From contig CM055192.1 in NCBI GenBank assembly GCA_029224185.1, positions 19,804,739 to 19,868,738 of the forward strand: a stretch of 64,000 nt of DNA. The letters run 5' to 3'. This document shows, piece after piece, positions 1 through 9,269 of the stretch; the first letter of the stretch is position 1, and each line of letters starts with the position of its first letter. Position numbers and translations under genes: made by a program. Source of the stretch: Karalla daura (lineage: Eukaryota; Chordata; Actinopteri; Chaetodontiformes; Leiognathidae). The notes beneath the pieces are model-generated. The model ran no database searches, was not told where the DNA came from, and worked only from the letters and a program-made list of their open reading frames with translations.

Positions 1-31
1 GGAAATCTGTGGTCAGCTGCTTAATACCCAC

Positions 32-1954
32 AGATCTCTGTCCATTGACGCTGGACACGTTGACGATGGAGCCTTTACTTTTGATCAGGTGGGGCACACA
101 GAGTTGAGTCAAGTGGTATACAGACCTGGAATATGACATAAAAGTTATTATAAACTCGACAAGCTAGACTCGAGCACTATACACCTTCTTGAGACTGTAA
201 TGAGATCTTGCCAGAGCACTGAGCAGCTGTATCACACCTACACTTACACAGTGAGACTGGTTAAAAGAAAAGTGTCAGACATACACACTGTGTGTATCTG
301 AGATCCACACAAAATAACAAACACCGCTCCTCCATTTTTTTTATAACAGACTTAATTACCACTAAATTACTCCTCCACTTATCCTGGCAATTTCCATACA
401 ATGGGTTTTATTGAGGTGCAGCAAAATAACAAACCACTTTCGCCCATATTATCTAATGCATCATGTTAAACCTCCTCCTGAATGTGCTCCATCTTGTGAT
501 GAAGTGGTGTGAGGTGAGCCCCTACCTGACGTTGATGTTCATGACCTTGTCGTACTGAGCCAGGTCCGTGGTCTCGATGCTGCCCATGGCCAGGATCCCA
601 GCGCTGTTGACCAGGACGTCCAGCCGGCCGAAGTGAGCGATGGTCTGCTCCACCGCCTTCTTCACCTCCTCCTCATCAGTGAGGTCTCCAGGAACGAGCA
701 AAGGCTGAACACATTTGTTTAGGTCTCATCAGGGTCTGGCAGACTGGCAAAACTTAATCATGCAGTGCTGAACAAACACTGTGTTGCCTTTGACTGTTTT
801 TATTAAGTTAGTGTCAACAGTGCAAAAGCTGCTCTAATACAAGGCAGTGAACAAATAATTAAAAAAAAACGGTAGAACATCCTATAGCTGGCCACACTGG
901 TTTCTTTTGGTTTATTTAACGAGGACCTAGGATGAAAACCATGTTTACCTAGGCTTTGTTGATTAAAGACATTAAGCACATCCTCATTCATACCGAAATT
1001 TCAGATCTAAATTACTCTGTATATATCCGCCTCCATTACGGTAGGCAAGTCATGAAGTTTCCAGTTAAATGGGGAGTTAAATTGTACAGCTGGATGTATG
1101 TGCTCCAAAGCTGTGCCGCTCCAGTTACCAGTTAGTTTAGGAAAAAGCTCAGTTTATCATTAAGCATAAAGTCACATAATAATTGTTATGAAGACAAGGC
1201 GATAAATGGACTGTGCTTTTCCCCTGTGCGAAAATCTGATTGCAAAAGAGCTTTTAAAACAGCAATTGAGTGCTTTCTGATTATAACATTGTCCCACAGC
1301 TTTTAACTCAACATTAAAAAATGAGGATGGATATTAAGGAATAGTAAAATATTAAAGATAAGGGTAAACCAGTCTAGGTCCCCTTTGATATGGCATATTT
1401 ATTTGTATCGTGTGTGCTCCTCTACTACTTACTATTTATGTACTATAACCTGTAGGTAGGTAATGCAAGAGGGCTTGTTTAGCTTTCTATTCTAGTAAAG
1501 GTTTTAGATGGACAAACTCCATATGAAATGGCTCTAGCTGCCAGAACTTCACAGCCGGCCTGTCTGCAGAGACGGTAAACAGCTGGTTACCTCTTCTCCC
1601 CCGCAGTCGGTACACTCTTTGGCCACTTTCTGCAGGTTTTCCACATCTCGGCCGTTCAGAGCCAGCAGAGCTCCAAGCCTGGCAAACAGGACGCTGGTGC
1701 CGGCCCCGATCCCCGAGCTGGCCCCCGTTATCAGGGTCACTTTCCCCCTCAGGGAGGACACCTACAGCACGGCACACGCACACACACACACACAGATGTC
1801 AGGGTCCACGTAGCTTCTCTCCACCATCACATTCACTGTATTTCATTTTAAATCGTTGACACCGAATGCGTAATAAAGCACTAACAATACAAATAAATAA
1901 CTTCATGGGTAATTAAGATAGCACAATTACTCTGAAAGCTTCGTCTGAGGACAT
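32..1954 (-). CDS. FabG-like short-chain dehydrogenase/reductase (SDR), 3' part outside the window
   Basis: NAD(P)-dependent oxidoreductase of the classical SDR family, resembling fish proteins named 3-oxoacyl-[ACP] reductase FabG-like; the substrate cannot be told from sequence. Exons on the minus strand are 1931-1954 (ATG), 1591-1761, 526-704 and 32-125, all with AG/GT borders and consistent phase. The first 156 residues are visible. The Rossmann motif TGASSGIG is at about residues 20-27, followed by NGRD, the acidic GDLTDEE stretch, NSAG at about 98-101, and NVSS at about 147-150, which holds the catalytic serine. The YxxxK active site and the C-terminus must lie left of base 1. The start is inferred: exon 2 opens directly in frame with GTG after an AG, and the nearest upstream ATG followed by a donor in the right phase adds only 8 residues (MSSDEAFR). 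Family assignment is firm; exon 1 is moderately sure. Confidence 0.88.
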
Positions 1955-2005
1955 CACGTTGACGGACAGCGCTGCATGAAGTTTGTCAACTGTGTCCACT
2001 GATTA

Positions 2006-2013
2006 TGACGTCA
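2006..2013. promoter_or_regulatory. CRE palindrome upstream of the SDR gene
   Basis: Perfect TGACGTCA palindrome 52 bp upstream of the inferred SDR start codon. This is the consensus site for CREB/ATF factors and often sits close to transcription starts. It supports a promoter here, but binding is not shown. Confidence 0.5.
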
Positions 2014-2063
2014 CAGACGCGCCAGGACCATGATTGTAGTCCACGGATAGCCCATGGACGTGT

Positions 2064-2135
2064 CCATGAGATAGACAGATAAGTAGATATAGAAAGATAA
2101 ATAGCTAGATAGAGAGATAAGCAGATAGAAATAGT
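2064..2135. repeat. degenerate (GATA)n microsatellite
   Basis: Imperfect GATA/TAGA tetranucleotide run upstream of the SDR promoter, with interruptions that indicate age. Confidence 0.8.
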
Positions 2136-2311
2136 AGATTCCTAATCTAAAGTCATAAGTGTGTGGATGAATCAACATAACGTATACTACAACAATGCTC
2201 CACCTCTACATAGGGCTACAGCAGATGTACCATTGCCTTGATACGCAGAATTCAGTGTATTCTTATAATAGTTAATATAATTCACACACAAAATATATTA
2301 ATTGTAAAAGT

Positions 2312-2317
2312 TTTATT
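2312..2317 (-). terminator. ppil3 polyadenylation signal
   Basis: TTTATT on the plus strand reads AATAAA on the minus strand, about 455 nt after the ppil3 stop codon. This gives a 3' UTR of ordinary length that ends near 2290. It is the first canonical signal found downstream. Confidence 0.65.
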
Positions 2318-2771
2318 TCATACAAAACATTGGTAAAGTATTTACACAGCCTAATGAGATAAGTAAAAAAAAGTCTATAGCAGTCCCACATGAAGTCACA
2401 CGTGTTTGGTTCTGGGCAAAGTTGTGACAGCATGAAGATGAATGAGTGAGCAGTAACACAGACATTACAGTGACTTTCTTACATCAAACTATTTTTGTCA
2501 ATTTTGTGTCAGGACTTCATGGACACCAATGGGCAGCAGCCAAACACATTCATGTTAATGCCCATTTCAAATTCAGACAAGCATAATTTTGTTATTAAAA
2601 TGTAATGTTTTACAGATTCATAGCCAGTGTCATCCCACTGTCTTCCCTCAACTTTTAAGCATATGACAATGTGTTCACATTAGCTTTGAGCGTACAAGTC
2701 ACTGTATTGTTTGCTTATTTGATTTCACAAAATGTATGTGTTCAAGGCCTGCATATACAGAGAGAGATTTT

Positions 2772-3809
2772 CTATATAGCAAAGGGGTTGGCATGAATGG
2801 TCACATCCTTTATCCGGGTCTCAGTCAGTGGTCTGAATGTCTTCTCATTGACAGGCAGCTTCTCAAGCTCATCCAGGGTTTCCAGGCCATCGATTATCCT
2901 GCATGTCAAACAGAGAAACATGAGCTATGTCCTCCCAGTTTTCACATTTCACTTTAAATCTAGCTAGTGAGAATAAGGTTTCCATACTTTCCAAACACTG
3001 TGTACTTCATGTCCAGGTGGGGCTGTTTGGCATATGTGAAGAAAAACTGGGAACCATTGGTGTTGGGGCCATTGTTTGCCATTGAGACCACTCCTCTTAC
3101 ATTGTGCTGAAATGACAGGAAAAGAATGTTACAGACTGAGGTGCTGTTTGAGAATCCGGAAGAAACTTCAGACAGCTGGAACTCACTTTTAGGTGTTCAC
3201 TGAACTCATCTTCAAACTTGCGTCCCCATATACTTGTTCCTCCTTTACCTGTGCCTGGAAAGTTTCATAAAATTACAAAGAACATTCAATCACTAGTGAT
3301 TACTTCTGTCACATCGCTGCAGGAGATGAATATGAAGGAAGACATCCTCATAAAATGTAGAAGGTTCAATAACAATGGCGTACCAGTCGGATCTCCAGTT
3401 TGGACCATGAAACCTTTGATATTTCGGTGGAAGGTGCACCCATTGTAGAACCCGCTGGCACACAAGGCAAGAAAGTTCTGAAAGAGGAACACATTATTCC
3501 ATGTCATTGTTGACAGAGCATATGAATCATAGGGTCTTAGGGTGTTGGGCCATCTGGAAATGACATAAACTATGAATACATCACGCAAAATAGGTGTCCT
3601 GGGACATTTATGTAACTTGCTCAAAACACGTCAAGTCATTGTAATATTGCATAATCACTTCTGTAGTCAAGTGTTTTACCGGCGAACCTTGGGAGTCAAA
3701 AGAAGCAGACAAATAGTTTACTCACCTCACAAGCCCTTGGTGTGCGCTCACAGAACAACTCAATCTTAAACTCTCCAAGATCCGTGTGAAGGGTAACAGC
3801 CTGCGACAT
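2772..3809 (-). CDS. ppil3: peptidyl-prolyl cis-trans isomerase-like 3 (cyclophilin)
   Basis: Nuclear cyclophilin of the spliceosome-associated group; the family catalyses proline cis-trans isomerisation. Five exons on the minus strand: 3726-3809, 3384-3477, 3187-3254, 2988-3106 and 2772-2898. All have GT-AG borders and join in phase into 163 residues, against 161 for human PPIL3. The single compact cyclophilin fold is complete, from MSQAVTLHTDLGEFKIELFC to the end IHANPFAI. The active-site equivalents of cyclophilin A Arg55, Phe60, Met61 and Gln63 are present (HRNIKGFMVQ, residues 45-54), as is SQFFFT. The tryptophan that gives cyclosporin affinity is replaced by histidine in QPHLDMKYTVFG, as is usual for PPIL3. 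The ATG is the only one in the first exon in frame with the fold. The gene looks intact. Confidence 0.97.
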
Positions 3810-4789
3810 TCATAAGAGCGACAGAGAGAACATAGTTAGACGATAGTTTTAAGAAGCGAATGAAAACCGCCTCAAGTCTATCTTAGCACGTTAGCCTCAC
3901 TGACATGATAAACTTGTTCTCTTTATTTAAAAGGAAGTTCTCTGCCCTGCTCCAAACAAGCGTACTCACAAGAAGCTACATCCTCAGATAATAGCTTGTT
4001 AAATCGTTATTTAATTGCTGACAAATACCCAGCGTATTTCTTTATAACAATACTCTAGTTACCATTTCAAACGCCGTGTTGGTAACTTGGTGTGTCGGAG
4101 AAATATGTCCGTGTAGATTCCATGGCTCGAGTCAAAGGTTCCGCTCCAGTTATTTCAAAGGCGTATTTAAGGTACAACTTGTCCCGCTCACTTGATGTAC
4201 CGTACAAGAGATTTAGCCAAACATGTTTCTGATAAATATACAGTGGATAATGACAAATACCAAATGATGTATATTGTAATCATTTACAAATAATTACATA
4301 TCTACCAATACACGTCACATTTTTGAGATACAATGTTTGTTTTTTGTGATAATGAGTTAGTAGCACGTTTTGCTTGTTTTAAAAATAAACTAAATTAAAA
4401 TTAATTTGAGAGATGGATTGATTCAAATAGTATGCATGTGTGACCCGAGGGGGAAAAAAAGACATTGTAAAATGTATGAAATTAAGAACTAAATAATCTG
4501 CAGACCATTAGCCTCCTAATTTCCCCCATTTTCTGTGCCATCATTTTCACTGTTATTGTTCTGTGTTAAATGGTAACTGAATACCTAAATAACAGCCTTC
4601 TTAACATAAAAGACTTACTACTCATCTACTGTTTCTCCTCATTACTACACTTGTTATCACATGCACCATTTTGTTGTTCAGTCTTGATAATATCCTTTTA
4701 GTGTGTAATATGGAGCTGGTCACATAAATACAGGAGAGTATAGGGTCACTCATACCATTCAGACACAAAGAACAGACAGGAATCTTGTT
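3810..4789. other. ppil3 5' flank and intergenic DNA
   Basis: About 1 kb upstream of ppil3. The first 300 bases should hold the 5' UTR and promoter of ppil3; no TATA box or clear core element was recognised. The rest is AT-rich, without a supported exon, and no long repeat was recognised. Confidence 0.5.
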
Positions 4790-4796
4790 GACCAAC

Positions 4797-4802
4797 TTTA
4801 TT
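4797..4802 (-). terminator. minus-strand poly(A) signal
   Basis: TTTATT on plus, AATAAA on minus. It could end the small putative exon at 4971-5060, giving a 3' UTR of about 170 nt, or be a distal poly(A) site of lrrc8a. Confidence 0.5.
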
Positions 4803-4970
4803 TTACCTCAGTGGATGGTGTACAGAAGAGAATGGGAAACATGTCCAAACAGGATATTCATTCACATTTGCCATGAATACTGATGTGCTGATGATTTCCT
4901 CATAATGAAAACCTTTTTTGGCAACCAAACACAGCATAATGCCAAATTCACACATCACGTATGACTGGAT

Positions 4971-5060
4971 TTAAGTCAGGAAATGGCAAACAATGTACCC
5001 AAACATAATGATTCCGAGAGGAATAAGAATAAAGATGAAGATTGTGGGAGTCTCCTCATG
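4971..5060 (-). CDS. possible terminal exon of a small membrane protein (unrecognised)
   Basis: On the minus strand a good 3' splice site (pyrimidine/GT-rich tract ending GTATGTCAG, 5061-5063) opens a frame of 29 residues that ends with TAA. It begins HEETPT and continues as one hydrophobic segment of about 22 residues (IFIFILIPLGIIMFGYIVC), as in a tail-anchored or single-pass small protein. A poly(A) signal lies about 170 nt further on. I do not recognise the protein and found no convincing upstream exon. A nearby frame starting MSELRSVLSRVL (about 5088-5167) is only about 45 nt away, too close for a normal intron. The alternative is chance coding potential in a long lrrc8a 3' UTR. Confidence 0.3.
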   Translation of the reverse strand, partial: HEETPTIFIFILIPLGIIMFGYIVCHFLT

Positions 5061-5536
5061 CTGACATACGCACACACAAGTGAATTAACACTCACACATG
5101 CACACTTTCATCTGTTCACAATGGCTATACAATACTCTTGAAAGAACAGACCTCAGTTCTGACATGGTTTCTGATGGAAAATCAACAGGATCAAGGTTAA
5201 AACAAGTGGTTTCTTTTAAAAACACAAACACATTTTGTTTTAAATCAGCAGTCAATATTAAATACACCAAACTAGAAAAGAATGTGTAGAAATGTATATA
5301 AAACTTTAACTTTATAAAATAACTGTTTAAATTAAGAAAAAAAATACCGGATGTAATAAAAAAAATAGGCAATCAACTCAAAAAAGAAGTGAGTACTACA
5401 TGGTTTCCTGAGAAATTTAGTTATATTGTATTCACACTAATAGCTGTCACAATAAAACAAATAGCAGTGAAAGAAAACTTATTGAAAACAGAACAGAAAC
5501 GAGAACTGAAAGATTAGAAATAACTCAGACCTAACA

Positions 5537-5557
5537 CCTACCTACCTACCTACCTAC
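5537..5557. repeat. (CCTA)n microsatellite
   Basis: About five tandem copies of CCTA. Confidence 0.85.
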
Positions 5558-5750
5558 GGATACAATTTTACTAGCAGCCTAAACAATATCATATACAGAC
5601 CATTAAACTTTGCAGTGCTCTACATTTGACATAGGGTTTTCTAATGTCAGTCTTATTTAGAATAGTTGATTGTCAGGTACAGGTGTATTGCTGAGGTTTT
5701 CTGGATGCAATTTTTAATAGTTCAGTTATGACTTAAAGGTAAGAGCAACA

Positions 5751-5756
5751 TTTATT
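5751..5756 (-). terminator. candidate lrrc8a poly(A) signal
   Basis: AATAAA on the minus strand about 3.5 kb downstream of the lrrc8a stop codon, with no competing gene recognised in between. Use of this site is inferred from position only. Confidence 0.35.
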
Positions 5757-8315
5757 AAGTTACTTATGAGATTTGTTAAACAAATACCATTTTAATCTCA
5801 TGGCTGGCAAGGTGTACACCATTACTTGCACCTACCTCGGTGGGGTTAGGTGCTATAGTGCAAATGCATTCTCCAGGAGCAGAAAATCACCTCCCTTTAC
5901 CTTCAAATTCTCAGCATCACCGAGTAAAACAAACGTGACAAAAAAGAATGCCCATGCACAGTAGAAAACTACATCACAATTAACCTTTATATTGTTCAAA
6001 TAAAGGCAATATTGCACAATATAGCATAGTTAAACATGTTACTGAAATAAATCTACATAGCTTAAACTACTCCGATGCTTTTCACCCCCCAGTTACTGTC
6101 CTGCATATTGCTACTGTGTACGTTTTCTTTTGCAGTTCGGTTTGATAAAACATGAACTGATCATTTTCTGGGTAAACACAATAACCCCGATAGTGTGTTG
6201 TGCTGTGTCAGAGCTGTGCGTTGATTAAAAGATTCACGATTTTTCTTTTAAGAATCATGCTGCTTCATGTGCAGAAAAGCCACTCCCAGGCAAAGAAGTA
6301 TTCAACAATTCTCTTCAAATGAACACACTCTGAAACCCAGAGAAATATACAACAATTATGACAATGGATGGTGGGACAAGAAAAGTATGATGACCCATTT
6401 ACAAAAAATATGTTGGTTTTTTTTTTGTCTTATTACAATTATGAGAAATTCAGGTGAAACATTTAGCCCAGGTCCTGCATGCTGTGAGGTGCAACTACCT
6501 CAACCAGTGTGGTAAACTGACATAACAATAGGTTTATATTTTTGTAAGTCCTTTCAAGCTTTCTGTTCTTCTCCCTCTGACAGCGACATGCAAAACACCA
6601 ATAAATACAAAGTATTGTGCCACTTCAATAACTTAGGACTAAACCAAACTGCAAATCCCCATAAACTTGTATGTAATCACTTCCACTAGTAGGATTAGTT
6701 TTTGTCTTCATGACCACCAGACTTTTACACTCTTTAGATAATGTCATCAATGCACAGATCACTGCTTCTGGGAATTTAAGCTGCACAGAGAAGTTAGTAC
6801 AGCCAGTGTCACAAAATGTGACTAAAACATGAAATAAAGCCTCATTAATCACCTTCGAGACCACCACATGTCTCTGATTTGCCAAAACTGATTTCGGGAC
6901 TCGCATCTGGTCATTTGGGGAGACTTGTCAGGGAGTGATGGCATAAAACACGAGGGCCAGATACAAAACAAACAGCAATATTCTCCTCTCACTGACGGAC
7001 ACATTTTACGCATCATAAATGGGTCAAGACTACAATGGTTCGTTCAACACTCTGCAGATGCCACAGTTCAAAATAACAAAAAAAACCCAAAACAGTGCAC
7101 AACTGAGAGAAAAGTAAGGCAAAAAACCTATAAGACCCTTTATCAAAAATGCCTCCCAATCTTTATCCATCAGTGACATGATTTCTTTTAATTAACTGGA
7201 ATGTTCACTGAGTATTTAGAAGATTTTGAAGTCTACGTTCACACGTCTAATTTTCACCATGTGTCATTACCGGCCATTTTGGCTGAATCTACATGAATAA
7301 TTTAATTTAAATATTTATCATGATGGGAAAAATACCCTTTTAGGGTAAAAACATTGTATTAATTTCTTCATTAATAAACAATGTTAAAAGGAACAACAAA
7401 CAACTGTCAGGACAAACAAGTAAACCAGTACTCCCCACATATCCAATCAACAGAAAGGCTTTTTCTTTAGTTTCAGACATTTCCCACATAGGTGGAGGCT
7501 CCATTTGAATGTTAATACTGTTTCATTCTGTGAAGACTTGTGTAATTCTTTAATTATCGCACACATGACTCATCCCACTGGAAAAAAAGAAAAAAAAGAA
7601 GACCTTTCCTGTGTTTATCCCAGATTTGTTCCTTCTGTTTTGTGCAATTTGTTACAAAACAAACAATATGGATGCAACACCATCATGACATAGATTACAA
7701 CAGAATTCCCGCTGGCATACTGGCAGGAAGGGTTGGGTATCTGCATGCTGATTAGATGCTAGACCAGTGTAATTGTATTGTGGGTTGTCTTGTAATGCAA
7801 ATCCACTGGGTGGCCTTCAGTAAAATAACAATTGCTTCTCTTCGAGTACTACTGGCAGCCTGCACATGACACACCTTTTTTTTTTTTACCAGAAAGGGGA
7901 TGTGAATCCTCCATGAACTCAAACGCGCCTCATCTAAGTATGTCATTTCCCTGCCTGGCCCCAGAACCAACCATGTGGATCCATTAACTCAGAATTGTTT
8001 ATCCCTGAATTTGTGATTTCACGCCGTACTCTCATAATTTCCGAGTCAAATTGATCATAAATGAAGAGTTACGATCGTTCCCCTCCAACAAGAAGTTACA
8101 ATTACAAGAGATAATTGTAGTTTCAACAGAGAGTGGACAATCACAAAAAAGTCTAAATAAAATAACATCATGATGGAGACGGACAGGATCTTAACAATGC
8201 ATACCTTGCCAAAGCACAAATCCCTATAAACCACATACATTATTAGAGGGCATAAGCTTCAGCTTCAAATTTGTCTCAAAAATTAATCTGGAGATAATCT
8301 GGAGAATTAATCCTC

Positions 8316-8600
8316 CCATCCATCCATTATCTTACCCGCTTTGTATCTATATATGGTGTTGCTGGAGTCTCCCGGAGCCAATCCCAGAGCACACTGGCCA
8401 GGCAGGGGATACACTCTGGACAGGTCAGCAGTCCACCGCACGAGACACACACACGCACACACACACAGACACACTAACCCAAACCATTGGCTCGCCTCAC
8501 ACACCCACAGCTAGGGGCAATTCATGTATGTTTTTGGACTGTGGGAGGAAACTGGAGAAAATCAAGTTAACAGTCAAATCCAGGATGTGTTTGGTGTGAA
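8316..8600 (+). repeat. teleost interspersed repeat, copy A
   Basis: Decayed copy of a repeat abundant in bony fish. Hallmarks in order are TCCATCCATTATCTTACCCG, a GGTGTTGCTGGAGTC block, a CCAATCCCAG block, GGATACACTCTGGACAGGTC, a (CA)n run (8448-8476), and GGACTGTGGGAGGAAACTGG. Family membership is from memory of fish genomes; the class is not settled here. Confidence 0.75.
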
Positions 8601-9269
8601 GCCACAGTGCTATCCACCCTCCGCACGTGATGCCTCTATCCTCCTACTGTAAGGTCATTTAGTCCTCACGCAGACACACAGGGATGTAAATAGTACCCTG
8701 GCTTGTGGTCATACAAACACTCAGGGTGAATTTGTCGAAGAGGTTATTGTTATGGAGAAGAGAGATATTACCATAACTTATTTTTTGTAAACTCCTAATA
8801 ATTTAGGGGTTCTACTGAATCCTGGTTTGACCTGATTTTGTAGCAATGCTGAACAGTGGAAACTTTGCTCGACTGAATTCTCTGTCTGGAACAAAGCTGG
8901 TTCCACAGCTTTGTGTGCTGAAGCTCCTCCACCAAAACGCTGCTGATCACAATAGCACTGCTACATTATTGCCAAAAATAAAAAAAAGAAGAAGCATTGT
9001 TACTGGGTGACAGCAGGAAGGCCTGAGAGGTTTCTTGTGTTTTGCAGAGGAATGAAACTCAACAGTACAAATAAGAATGGAGTGAGCGACCTGAAGCTGT
9101 CAGTACTTTGGCTCTGCCAATCTGGCACAGGCTCTGGATACCCAACCCTACCGCAGCAGCACGTCTGCCCTGCCTGTCCTGTGAGACAGCACAGGCATTC
9201 ACTCCTGTGGCAGGGCCCAGTCCTTCAGTCTCCACTTTTTTTTTTCCCCACTCACACCCGCAGACCTGT

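Larger units (their letters stand above)
5061..8315. other. AT-rich region downstream of lrrc8a; likely part 3' UTR
   Basis: No recognised exon. The lrrc8a 3' UTR must start at 9269 and run leftwards. Candidate minus-strand poly(A) signals are AATAAA at 5751-5756 and several ATTAAA words near 7300 and 7550, so the UTR may be several kb long. ORFs such as the minus frame at 6625-6906 resemble no family I know. Confidence 0.45.
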
